From Blastomussa wellsi (Eukaryota > Cnidaria > Anthozoa > Scleractinia > Plerogyridae), in the NCBI GenBank assembly GCA_947652115.1, contig OX393561.1:37015748-37079747 (forward strand): a DNA stretch of 64,000 bases, given 5' to 3'. How positions within the stretch are numbered: the first letter of the stretch is position 1; the number at the start of each line of letters is the position of its first letter. The notes under the pieces were generated by a model that saw only the letters and a program-made list of their open reading frames with translations, ran no database searches and was not told the origin of the DNA. The position numbers were made by a program, and so were the translations under genes. Shown here in pieces: positions 42,863 to 54,658 of the stretch.

Positions 42863-43242
42863 AACCAAACAAAGCCCACTGGGCATATAGAAAGGTATGG
42901 TTTAACGGAAGTGGCTCCTGTAGTAACATTGATTGACTTACAACTTTTCTTTGTGGTTTTATACGCCCTTTTAGAGATTTTGCGTGCAAAGGATTATAGG
43001 TAAATGTAGCAGTCGCCATCTTTTTCCTTCCGGTGGATTGCGTCTAGATAATTAATAGAAATGAAATATGTATAAAGAAAGTTCAAAGGGGTAAATTGCT
43101 GCAAGAAATCAACTACTGGTAACATTCTTGTCTGATATAAGCTGCATATCAGTTGAATATAAAACATCATGATCCCCGACGAGGAATTAATAGCTGTATT
43201 ATTTTCAAAGATACGTAAGTTTGTAATGGGTAAAAAAAAATA

Positions 43243-43496
43243 GAGTGAGTTTCAATTGCGTGTCGTAAAATTATAACCAAAGTAATTAATTTGGCCAATC
43301 ACAAAGGACAGAGACAATCTAGTAAACCAATCAAAACTCGAAGTAATTAACACAAAGCGCGGGAAAACGTGCGCGCGCGAGTCACAGTTAGTTTTGTTTT
43401 TTTCTGATTGGTTAAAATTTTAACCAAGCTCTGAGCGTAGTAATGCAAAACCAAAGCAATTCGTTAATACATCCGACACTGAATTGAAAGCCGCTC
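43243..43496. repeat. MITE of a four-copy family (unit 2 copy)
   Basis: Copy of 36807-37061. Confidence 0.75.
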
Positions 43497-43885
43497 CAAC
43501 ATGATGAGTAATGATCAGACTGACTACAACAATTTCAACTTGTTAATTTATTTTCAATAACTCATTGCATAGATGATCATTGTTTTAGAGTCTGTTCTAT
43601 TGGCATGGTACTTCTTTTACCCTTTAGCTACGGTAAACAGTTCAGAGTTTCTGTTGTTTTTCGTGCGCTTTTCAATAAAATGCGAATTCCGCTCAGTCAA
43701 CGATTTTCGTTTTTCACTGCCGTCAATCACTTATCTTTATCTAAGTGTCAAGAAGCAGAACTTTTTTTTCAAGTTTCGCTGACTGTCGCCATAATCTAAT
43801 TATGGTTGACGGCAGCGTAAAACGCATTCACTCGTCAGTTGGGTTTTAACTCCACAGTTCAGAGTTCATAGTTCTGAAACAAGCC

Positions 43886-46800
43886 TTAGTCTGAATGCTT
43901 TGGTACATGAGTTTCAGTTGCTAGTTCGTCTTCGGAAGAATCATCGTCGATTTCTGCGACCTCGCTGTTCATAATCGGAATCAGAGTTGGAGTAAACCCT
44001 CCATGTTCAAATTTCCCTTTTTCAGCCGGGTCGTCCCCCTCAACGAATTCTTCCAAAACTTCTGCCTGCTTCGGGTAATACTCGGATGCCATCGGCAGTT
44101 TGGCCTCAGTTTTAGCAACCCAGGAGCTTCCAGCGAAATAGCTTAGGTTATTGTTTTGATAACCTTGTCCATAAGGATATTTATTTGCTTCCTTTACGTT
44201 TTCTCTTCTTAATCTGGCATTATTGGGCTGAGAGCTGCTAGAGGAATCTCTCGTTTCCTTCAGATTTAGCCCTCCAGTTGGCTGTCGTACAGGAAAGTTC
44301 CCTGCTGGGTTTGCTCTCACTCTCAAGCTATCTTCGCTTTGATTTGTGTCTGATAACATAGATGTAGACTTCCTTCTACAATATGACGGATTAAACTTTC
44401 CTTTAAGAACGTTCTCCAAAGTATCGTAAGTAATTGCGGGTCTGTATCGTGCCACAATGTAAGTGTACTGGCGGCCATTTACTTTTCCTTCAGCTTTGCC
44501 AATCCCGAGTTTGCTTGTACCTTTCCAGATGACTTGCATGAAATGAACAGCTTGTGGTTCGTATCCTCCTTTCCCCCAGTTATAAGTGCACACTTCGTTA
44601 TACCTTAAAGGAGAAGGATTAAAACTTTAACACCACAGTCTATGTTTTCCTGTTGTTTGAAAGCGTTTCAAAGATTAAATTTTGGGTTACAGGCAAACCA
44701 ATTCAAAGCGCAGTTGCATCGTGATATAGTGCTACTTGAAAATCGAGTGAATGTGTTAGTATTTCATGGAAATTAATCTATAATTTAATAGTGGGCTGGC
44801 CTTGCTTAAAATCACTGTACTAGTCATGAAAATCATTTACTAGTGTGTGGCTACGGACGGGCAGGAGAGAAGTGGCGAGTTTGACAGTGTTACTTTGAAG
44901 AAAATCCATCAACAATTATTGATGATTGTTCGCTCGCATCTTGGAGAATTTATGCTTTTCGTTTGATTCGTTTCTAAAATGGATAAAATATATCAAACAC
45001 AAGATGATGAAAATTATTAGAAGCAACCTTAAACCGAAAAGTGATAGTAAGGCTGTAGTTAATGTCATGATACTGACTCATTGGCCTTATGCCTTTAGAA
45101 ATCCCTTAAGATTTTCAATAGGGAAGGTATTCTTTGCCATACCGCAGTTGGGCTCCTCGCAATCTCGTGAAATTTAAATTGGCAAGGGTCAATATTTGAG
45201 AAACTCAGAAAAAAGTAGAAAAACTGCTGGACATATATTGCACCAGGTGAAATATTGGTTTCAGAGACTGATTTTTACTTGGTGATTTTTTAGTTTCCAA
45301 CTAGTATTAACAGGAATTTGCTTGATTAGTTATGCCTCTCACCAGTTTTTTATTGCACCATGCACGGTTATCCCTCCCAAATTGCTTCCTCCCGAGGCCA
45401 GGTTTTCGCCTTCATTTTCTTTTTGCAGAACAACCAGGTTTTCATGTACCATAGACTGGTTATTAATACCCCTCTTCAAAAGCTTGTTTGCAAACTCTTC
45501 AGCTTCCTTCGACATCTCAGTGTCGAGTTTTAGTGGTGGCGAGTTGTGTATTGCGCGAAACTTGTTATGAGACTCCAGTGCTGACTTGAAGAATTCTTTA
45601 GCTGCAAATCGTTTTTAATAGTTAGTACATTATCTTGTTGGGAGGCGCAGTGGCCTAATGGTTAGTGCGCTAAACTCCGGATCGGTAGTTCCGGGTTCGA
45701 GCCTCTAGCCGGGGCACTGCGTTGTGTTCTTGGGCAAGACACTTTACTCTCACAGTGCCTCTCTCCACCCAGGTGTATAAATGGGTACCGGCGAATTTAC
45801 TGCTGGGGGGTAACCCTGCGATGGACTAGCATCCCATCCAGGGGGGAGTAGAAATACTCTCCGTCGCTTCATGCAACAGAAACCGGCCTGATGGGCCACT
45901 AGGCCCGACTGCAGAATTACCTTTACATTATCTTGTTAATAGTTAGTAGGTTTTAATCATTTTTAATCAGAGTTAGTAGATTGTATAGTACCCAATTAGT
46001 AGAGGGTGTCTCCCCTCGGCTAACTTATTTTAAGACACAATCATAAATAAAGTATTTGATTGATTGATTGATTGATCATGTGGGCAACGCGCAAAATGTT
46101 CATTTACCACAATTTCTCACTTAATCCAAGCCCCAGGGATCCAAGCATATTTCTTTTAACAATGTTTATATTTAAGGCCGTAGAAGACGGTCAATTGTTT
46201 TTCTACTTTAACTTTTTACATTTGTATTAAACGTTTTCAAAAGCATCTACTAGTCAACAGTGGAGCCCTGGAGCCTCGATCTTTTCTCCTTGAAGCCCTG
46301 GAGCCCCGCTTTTTTTAGGCCCATTTCCCTGGGACCATTACAGTCAAATTGGTGCTTAAATTTCGTGTTATAACCATTGAGAGCCTCTTTACCGTTCAGG
46401 CTAATACTCTTTGCATTTCTCTACCCTACCTGCCCTTTTTAGCTCATTAGTGGATAATTATGATAGCTTATATCAAATTCCTGCGTACCCGTCAGTTAAT
46501 GCAAATACCTGTTTCCACTCCAAAGGAAGGTTTATCTTGTTGGTACCATGCAGATGCTTGCACTGAAGATTGAGCCTCAGCTGGCAGAGTTGCTGGTGGC
46601 GCACTTGGTGCTGCTGATGGCTGGGATTCATCAATTTTGGTTATTTCAGGAGCCAACGATGCGTGATCGGCACCTACTATGCCAGCTCCTTTGATTTTCA
46701 TATTACCAAAACCCAATGATGCTATGAATGGAATACGATTGTTAAGTATCGTATCATATTCAAAGTTCAAATGTTCCAATCAAGTGGTTTACGTAAACCA

Positions 46801-47218
46801 TCAGTACCGGCTCGTAATTTCAACCCTGGTGAGACGTAGGGAACCCACACAGCTCAATTAAACTTGCAGTGTGCTAGCTGTTAAGTCACCACGTCCCCTC
46901 TTTTTGAATGGAGTAATTGTTTTGGTTGGAATTATTTATACAGTTGTATTAGCATGCCGCGTAGAATACATTTCATTGTGGGATGTAATCACACGCTATT
47001 GCTTATGAGTAGACAGCTTTATTGCCAGATAAACTACTCAGTTAGAAAAATAAATTACCCAATAAATTCTCTCTAACTTAAAAGTGATTTTAAAGCTCGA
47101 GTTATAGAACGAATTATGATTGAATGCGGAGGATAAAGTTGCTGCATAACGTAGAACTGTACTTACCTGTCAAAGCAGATTCGATAATAAATAAAATCGA
47201 GCACAGTGGCATAAGCAT
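43886..47218 (-). CDS. CAP5: secreted CAP-domain protein with long acidic C-terminus (413 aa)
   Basis: Inferred exons: 47167-47218, 46509-46721, 45343-45601, 43886-44603 (phases 1, 1, 2; 1242 nt including stop). Signal peptide MLMPLCSILFIIESALT, ending at a strong donor G|GTAAGTAC. The first coding exon is 52 nt. Exon 2 encodes an Ala/Pro/Ser-rich 71-residue segment. CAP domain about residues 90-235 with all four tetrad positions kept and only the EVC and SYC cysteines. C-terminal extension (about 236-413) is Ser/Asn/Glu-rich, with RLRR, a possible convertase site, and an acidic end. Against CAP4 the last exon shows 8 amino-acid and 7 silent changes by my count. Only exon 1 lies outside the duplicated unit, so CAP5 is the complete member of the pair. 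Confidence 0.85.
45626..45937 (+). mobile_element. SINE with target-site duplication (unit 2 copy)
   Basis: SINE 45640-45923 with the same target-site duplication as at 39191. I see no differences between the copies. It inserted before the duplication. Confidence 0.92.
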
Positions 47219-48119
47219 TGCTCTGAGGACTCCCGGAGTATTCTTTTTGTTGACGTGCGTGGTAACCCAAAAGAGAAAGCAATGCAAAGGAAAGAGAGGA
47301 AAAAAAAAAAGACAAATATTTCAGGAGTTACTTTACATTTTGCCCTCTGTTTTGTAAAGAAAATTATTACTAATGATAAAAAATATATTTTCAAATGTAG
47401 ATTTCATGCCCCTTATTAGATTCAAAAATAATAAGAAAGCAGTAACAAGGTACCCATGCCTACAGTAAAACAAAACACAATGAATGAGCATATTAAATGG
47501 TTCCATTTTTTATCAATCTATTACCTATTATGGGTTTTAGGTAATCTGGGTTTTAGGTGATCATTTGGAAGGTTTAAAGTTGTGCTGTACAATTTTTCTA
47601 ACATATATGTGAGATTGGTTATGAAATTTTATATGTAGAGCTAGCCTCCGCTTTGTAGCTATCAAGCATCAAATGGTGAAATGGAGTTGGTGTCCGTAAA
47701 TAATTTAAACAGAATTTTTTGGACTTTCGCGTAATAGTGAGAATGCGAAATTGCCAATCATCAGCCGTTTTGAGATAAACTGACAGGAAAACATACCACA
47801 ACCTGTTCTGACACCAGTTTCGTAAATGCGACAACAAGCAGAATCAATCTTAAGAGCAACATGCTATAAGGACCGCCTATACCTGCGCAGGATATAAAAA
47901 TTCGAATTTCTCAAATTTTGCCAGGATGAAGGGTTTTATAAACTTGTTTCAAAAATGCAGCTTTGAGGTTCCTCCGATTTCTATATTTTTGTCGAGACGG
48001 CTTTTCGTATTTGGCCGCTCGGAGAGCCAAACTCTACACTGAAATTCCACTTTCCTCGAATGCTAGCAAGACAAAACAATACCTGTAGCAGAGAAAGCTT
48101 GTACATAGTATTAAAATAT
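47219..48119. other. upstream of CAP5, no clear gene
   Basis: Presumed CAP5 promoter region. A leader-like frame begins at ATG 47862 on the minus strand (MLLLRLILLVVAFTKL), but it has no good phase-1 donor. AT-rich otherwise. Confidence 0.4.
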
Positions 48120-49489
48120 CATCTTTTAGCAGTTATTAACGGTGTTAGATCAGAATAAAATTGCAACCTGGATTTTTATCAAATTTTCAAATTGACACAC
48201 TTCGCTTATGCGTCGCGTCAAAATTTTGGGCAAATTCGTGAGCCAAAAAGTCTATCCAGTACATGGATTTACCTGCCAAAACTATTTTACTAATGAGGAG
48301 TATCACTTCATCTTGGCTTTTATGGAAAATCTAGCTTTGTTTAATAAAACGGAAAAAATTGAGAGGAACTTGTAAATCAGGTACTTCAACTAATCATTAT
48401 TGGAATTTTGACCTTTCGTGCTGTGTTTATTATCAACAACATCGAAGAAGAAAAGTTCGACTGCTGGTCAAACTCCCATAAAATAGAGCTTGAGTTTCCT
48501 TTAACATGTCGTAAAGTCAATATGAACCCTCTTAAACACTTTTAGTACAAGTCTATTTTGAATTACAAAATTAAAGCTGGCAGTTAGCTAGGTCTCCGCA
48601 ATGCTCTCAACGAATACTATAGGTTTATAAATCAGTATCGAGTAAAATCTTTCAAAATCTAGAAGAATACATAGTTAAATAAATACATGGAACTATTTCG
48701 TACCTCAGGTCTAGCCCTTGATGAGAATCTTGATGAGAAATGAGAAATATTGCAGCCGGACTTACGGCAGACGTTTGAGTTGTTGACAGCAGTCGCAAGT
48801 TACATAGGATACCCAAGCGTGGTGGCAATGGGAGGTCTAGGGGAGTCGAGGGGGTCTGTTTAGCTTGTCAAGCTTATGGTAACCTTATGGTAACCAGGTC
48901 GAACTCTCTGGACTATGGCCATATTGATGTTTGGGGCGACGTCGTACGGACGTACGGACGTATGTATTTTGCACGCGCCCGTGAGTCATGCCGCTTGCCA
49001 TTTTGACCATGAGAAATGAAAGGCATGGTTATCCCGTTTGTTCTTTGTATGCGTGCTTGTTTCTCCTATTTCTATAGGTATGGGCCTCCGGAGCTCCGCT
49101 AATAACATCTTAAGAACGTTTTCAGCTCCAAGAATAGACGTTCTTATAAAAAAGAGTGTAATCGCAGCAAGAAAGGTCGAAATGGCAATGATCAGTTGAA
49201 GTATGCCTTGTTTACAGGTCGTTATCAATTATTGTTTCCGTTTTATTTACCCATGATGCTAGATTTTTCATAAAAGCCTGGCTAGATGAAGTGATATTCT
49301 TCATCAGAAAATTAATCTTGGCAGGTAAATCCATGTACCAGATAGACTTTTTGCACACGAATTTGCCCAAAATTTTCACTCGACACAACATGTATCGAAG
49401 TCACTGTGTGTCATTTTAATAAAAATCCAGGATACAACTTTATTCTGATCTGACACTGCTTAATAACTTCAGAAAGATGATACGCAGGG
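48120..49489. repeat. foldback element with arms of over 200 bp
   Basis: Left arm 48120-48336 and right arm 49257-49489 are inverted copies, for example CATGGATTTACCTGCC against GGCAGGTAAATCCATG, and CCAGGTTGCAA-type ends. The 0.9-kb centre has no recognisable transposase. Confidence 0.75.
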
Positions 49490-51209
49490 AGGCCGAAACC
49501 CAAGAAGGCATCCCTAGTACTCCGCGCGTAAATAGAAATTGAATGTATTGTTTGTGTTGGTATATAGAAAAATCTCGATTTGATCAAAGTGGGAACAGAG
49601 AGGGTTCTTGGAGTGAGCGCGCAGAAGGTCTTGGGTGTGTGACAAAATTCTTGCACAGCCATTGGTTAATAATGACGTAAATTAGAAAATATCACATTTT
49701 GATTGAGTGATGATGATGTCCTGAAGTGCGTAACTCGTGCATTTGAGCTGTCAAATGAACCAGGCTGTCAGAATAACCCTTGCGAACTTCACCGTTCTTC
49801 ACGGTGTTACCACAGATGTTGAGGTAGGTCTCAGGTTCATTTGCGTTTTCTAGACTACAAAGTGTTTGGAAACCGAATAGTCCGTAAATAATCTAAGAAT
49901 TCTTTTGGAGAATTCAGATTTACGATGAGCTCAGTAGATTGAAAACTTCAGGCTTTATATGTCGAGATGAATTCCAGTCCCCAAAACTTTCGCCTTAAAA
50001 CATTTATCAACTTTAATAATTCGATAGTTTTTAAACTTATGCTGTCACTAAAGCAACCGTAATTTCGAAAAGAGTTGAGCGTGGAGTCTCACAAGACGTT
50101 TTCGTTTCAGGTACATCGTGAGAGGTGAGAAAATCTTGCGGCATCTTAACAATTGCAAGTCTGAGAAGTCAGTTATCGAGATGTATCCATGCTTTCCGCT
50201 TCCAGTTCCAACATTAACCAGATTAGCTGACAAGCCTGTGCTTTTACCGACGTGTTATCGGAAATTTTGAGGCAGCTTTAAGTTCATTTGCACTTTCTCG
50301 ATTACAGAGGGACTAGAAGCCGAATTTTGTCCTTTAATAAATTTAAACTTGGAATTCGAAGACATTGAAGATACTGTTCATAAAAGTGAGAAGTTCTTGC
50401 AATGTATCTTAATAACTAACTTAACATTTTGCAAATTTAATTAAATTCCTATAATGATTATCACAAATAGTACATTCTACAGCTTTGCCTATTGATGTCT
50501 CCATGACTGATTTACTTCTCTGGTGCATAAGAAAAAGCCGCCATTTTAAATGCGCGCGCGCTGATCGTGGGCGAAATTATGCACAGTAAGGATGCGCAAT
50601 ACAAACCTAATCCTCACTCAGCTCGTCCTCAATATAAGAACGTATGAACAAACAATGGAACATAGAACTCAAAACGATATAAAACAGAAAAACAATAGCT
50701 ACAAACAAAGGTTCTTACACCGAGGTAATCGCCTTATTTCACTACTCATAATACAAAGTTGGGTTAGCAACTAAATAAGGAGGTACAGGACGAAAGAGAA
50801 TGTGTCCCAGAAATTGACATCAAATATTTTCAAAAACAAAAATAAACAATAACGTTTTGAAAAACTAAACAATACCAGAAAATAAAACCTTCATCTCTTC
50901 AATCATCAGTATTAAGGCCGAGTCAGTCACAGTCAAAGAAACGAAAAAAGATAACAAATAGACTATTTTAAAGTTCTGTGAAATGTAACCAGGCCTCTGT
51001 ATGAAAGCGAGGCTCAGGGTGACCTTGTCATGATAAAGACCAGAAACTATTTAGCATAACAACAAAACAATTTACATATCAAAAGCAAGAGGGTTTGTAT
51101 CTAAGCAAGGTCACCTTCAGCCTCACGCCCACTCGAAGGCTTCGTAACTAAGCACAGAACTGTAAAATTCGCCTATTTGCCAAAACAGAGTTATTCACAA
51201 TAATATTTA
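49490..51209. other. intergenic, nothing firm
   Basis: Two diverged direct blocks (about 49825-49870 and 50280-50340, sharing GGTTCATTTGC-like and TTCTCGATTACA-like sequence) suggest an old local duplication. No gene recognised. Confidence 0.35.
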
Positions 51210-51321
51210 ACAATTATTCCATGAGCCCGCGTTGGATATGAGGTGATAAATAACCAACGAGCGCGTAGCGCGAGTTGGTTATAATCACCTCATATCCAAC
51301 AAGGGCGAATGGAATAATTGT
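51210..51321. repeat. palindromic MITE
   Basis: Third copy of the element at 23544-23658. Ends are AACAATTATTCCAT and ATGGAATAATTG. Confidence 0.85.
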
Positions 51322-51930
51322 TTTAGTAAATTCTCAACCTCGGTTACTGTCGTTGGAATTTTAAAACAGTACACTTGTTCAGTCTATTTTTTTTATAATA
51401 TTTATAATGCGGACATTTCAGTTTGACCTAAACGAAGCGATGCTATGAAAAGGCGGCAAAATCAGTGGTGCGTTGCTCGCTCTGTAAGTTGAATGGAATA
51501 AGTGAAAGGCGAGCGAGAGAAACAGCTACTTCTTCGCAAATATTCCTGGCACAATCTCCTTTAAAGTTTTCTTTATCGTGGAACATCTGGACAAACAATG
51601 TTGGTTAACGGGAAGATCGGAAATATTGCGAAGCTGAACATTGCATTTCTTGTACAAGCCGAAACGAGCTTGTTTACAGCTGTCTAGCGATCTCGCGGTT
51701 GATTAAGAACCCGATCACGACTGATTCCAAATTAATTGTGTTGAAACAAAGAACTGATGAATTCCTCTGAAGAAAAGGACAAAGCAAACTGTCACTGAAT
51801 TGCTGTGCGGATGAAAAGGCAGGAAGAGATTGATCTTCGAAGATAATTTCACTGTGGGAAGCCGATGTTGTTTGCTTCGTCTGCCACATTTATTGTGTTC
51901 TTTTGAAAGCTTGGACCCGCTGGAACTTAC

Positions 51931-51972
51931 AAGCCTTGTCCAGGTAAAAAACTTTACTGTATTGCTAGCCAT
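51931..51972 (-). CDS. possible first coding exon of an unknown gene (low confidence)
   Basis: ATG at 51972 opens MASNTVKFFTWTRL, which ends at a strong donor (CTT|GTAAGTTCC). No downstream exon is recognised, so it may be chance. Confidence 0.18.
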
Positions 51973-53351
51973 ATTTATGCTGATACTCTGTTTTCACTTT
52001 CTGGAAAAATTTGTGTTGATCAGTTTCGGATCTTCCCGTGTTGTACTTAAGCTGCTGCTAAAGACCAGCTGTGAATTAACACTTATTGGTACCGCCTTCG
52101 AATCTTTCATTAAGAGAATTTTTCTTAAGTTACTATTCCTAACACGTCTCAAAGAATCTTTATTCAAAAGTGCTCTCTTAAACCGCTAAAATCACCTCAA
52201 ATATTATTGTTTGTTAGCCTAAGTGATATTCCAAGCGATTATGTGCTTTTTGTACCAATCAGAATTGCTCATTGTTTAGAATATCGAAATTAATGTCAGT
52301 GTTAAAATGTGAATTTGAATTCCCTCGGCGATGAAATCTGCTTTTAACTGAAATACACTTTCTAAAAAGTGGGAGTAAATATTGGAATTATCAACTCCGT
52401 CTTTTTTAGCAAGTGATGCTGACAGGTTTACCCGAGAGGTTAGACACCATTGCCAAACACTTGATTACGCTTGTTGAGTCTTCCAAAATGAAAATATTTA
52501 CGAATACACAACTGTAAGGGCTTTCTTCAGAAAAACCTCCTTCCCGCCCTCCCTATTATATTAACCCTGTGGCTTGGAAAACCTGTTTACATAAAGTTCT
52601 TGACTTGGCTAGTCTTGATTGACTGTGTAAATCACAGCTTACGTATTCCACAAAACGTTTTAGGCTCCGATAGATCCTGTTTACTATCTTTCACTTACAC
52701 AAACGACTTTTTCCATCCTAAGGAGTATGAAACAAACATGATGGTTTTTCCTACCTTCTTTGTATTTCTCGAAATACTTGTGAGTTAAAGAACGTTAACT
52801 CAGCCAAGATTCCCCAGAATGCGTCGGAGTTTGCCAGTAATATAAATTATTTCTGCTTCCTCTCGCTATTATTGATTGGGCTAAAGTATCTTCTGATTTG
52901 CGTTATTTATTTCTCTTTTGAACGATCTTTTTTCTCCTTGCCCTCTTACTCCAAGAGAGCGCCATCTTAGTAACTTTCTTTGTATCGTTAGATTTTAATT
53001 TTGTTTGAACGTGATGTTCTAAGTTGGCGCAAACGCCAAGCACGAGACCATAATCTCTGACCCAGACTTTCTATGCCACCTGACAGATAATTTAAGGACT
53101 CTTTTTCATCAATGGTATGTTTTAACTTTCCCGCAGCGTCCTCTTCAAATCGGCTTAATTTCATTAGACGTTGGAATAGGGAGTAAGAAATTCGCTACCT
53201 CTACCATTATTAAAGCTATCGTAATGCACTGTACGGGTCACGCTAGTGACAAGGGGTACGAGTCACTAGCCCATGAGAGGCAGCCGAATGAGTTATTGAT
53301 TTGCACTATTTCATTAGTTGAATTTGCATTAATCAGTGGTCGAAATGTCTC

Positions 53352-53377
<26 letters not shown>
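51973..53377. other. intergenic, nothing recognised
   Basis: No exon or repeat that I can support. The 119-codon plus-strand frame at 51830-52189 shows no domain. Confidence 0.4.
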
Positions 53378-53378
<1 letters not shown>

Positions 53379-53386
<8 letters not shown>

Positions 53387-53421
53387 ATTGGTGTACCTCA
53401 ATGGAACACCAACATGGCGGC
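53379..53421. repeat. short palindrome
   Basis: GCCGCCATATTGGTGT and ACACCAACATGGCGGC. Confidence 0.7.
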
Positions 53422-53777
53422 CGGAAATAGTGTAAAAATCTGGAGTTTACTTTGGTTATCTAGGCGACTGGTTACCTGTTTTGAACAAGCAGATGTTCAT
53501 ATAAACACTTTTCCTAATACTTAAACTTCTAAAATGGCTAACTCTCGCGAAATAAGTATGTGTTTTTCGACATACATGATCGTTACTGTAAGTCCCACAC
53601 CGCCATAACACTGAAATTTAAATTGCGCTAGTTTCCAAACGAACGAAGGACGCTATTGAGCTGAACAGTTGTACACAGATATAAATTTAGCATCTCTTAT
53701 GCCTGATGAGAATAAAAAGTCTGGTGGCTCTTTGGTTTTGGATTTTAGAATTTTATGGCCTCACGTGAAAACTCTCT

Positions 53778-54054
53778 ATAGAGCGTTTTTCAATCGAGGG
53801 TCGCAAAACCAACACCAAAGTAGTCAATCTGGTCGCAAACAATGCAGTGGACCAATCATAATTCGAAGCAAGTACACGAAGTCAGCACAAAGAGCGCGGG
53901 AAAACGTGCGCGAGCTAGTCACGATTGGTTTTTGGTTCAGTACTTTTGATTGGTTTAGAAAGTGGTGAGAGTTTTTTAAACCTATCACTAAACGTAGTAA
54001 TGCAAAACCAAAGGACACGCGAATTGCTTTTGACACGCAATTGAAAATGCTCTA
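53778..54054. repeat. MITE of a four-copy family
   Basis: Ends TAGAGCGTTTTTCAAT and ATTGAAAATGCTCTA. The interior holds GCGCGGGAAAACGTGCGCGA as in the 36807 copy. Confidence 0.8.
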
Positions 54055-54498
54055 GTTTGAAGAATACTTTAGCTACAAGTGTGCACGCCTTGCGGACCTG
54101 ACGTGCTAAGTGTAAAGTAAGCATTCTTGTTCATTTTTGTTCACGGATGTTGACGATATTTACTGCTTAGAACGAAACGATCGGTAAGTTTTTGTTTGTT
54201 TTGCTTCCCGCTTACGCGATACTGTCACAGCAAAGTCTCGTTTTTCGGCGCTTATTTATTTATTTTGTCTTTGTTGTGACTGTATAGAAAACCTGAGCGT
54301 CGTCAATTGCTCGACTAGATCGTGGATGCACATGTGAATGTGGTGAATAATTGGAATGCCTATAACGTAGTCTGGTCTCAACTGGAGGGCAGACATTTTA
54401 AAGTTCAAAAAAACTGAACTAAGTTTATACCAATCCTGGATTAGAATTAGCTTATAATCGTGCTTTGAACAATCCGTCTATGAACGGAGAAGTGCAGC

Positions 54499-54504
54499 TT
54501 TATT
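54499..54504 (-). terminator. polyadenylation signal of CAP6
   Basis: AATAAA about 155 bp past the CAP6 stop. Confidence 0.45.
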
Positions 54505-54658
54505 TTCAAGCTTTGGTGCGGAAAAGAAAATTAAATTTCCTATAAGAGTATTGCTGATTCCACAACTGTCTGATTTTATTTGTAATATGTATTTATATAT
54601 TATTTCAGTTGTGTATACATTTTGTACATTTTGATGCCCCGCTCTAGAAGGAATGCTT

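Larger units (their letters stand above)
40372..46806. repeat. tandem duplication unit 2 (6.4 kb)
   Basis: Follows unit 1 directly at the shared junction GTAAACCATCAGTAC|ACATCTGTCTGTC. It lacks the 1.9-kb block with CAP3 exons 1-2. At the deletion point (about 41818-41842) there is about 25 bp of unmatched filler (TTATCACAAGTAACTGTCAA). Confidence 0.95.

Noticed and set aside
47760..47862. Leader-like frame MLLLRLILLVVAFTKL as CAP5 first exon
   Set aside because: No phase-1 donor follows it. The exon at 47167-47218 fits in phase, length and donor strength.
51830..52189. 119-codon plus-strand frame as a membrane protein gene
   Set aside because: Hydrophobicity comes from AT-rich composition. 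No splice context, domain or start context supports it.
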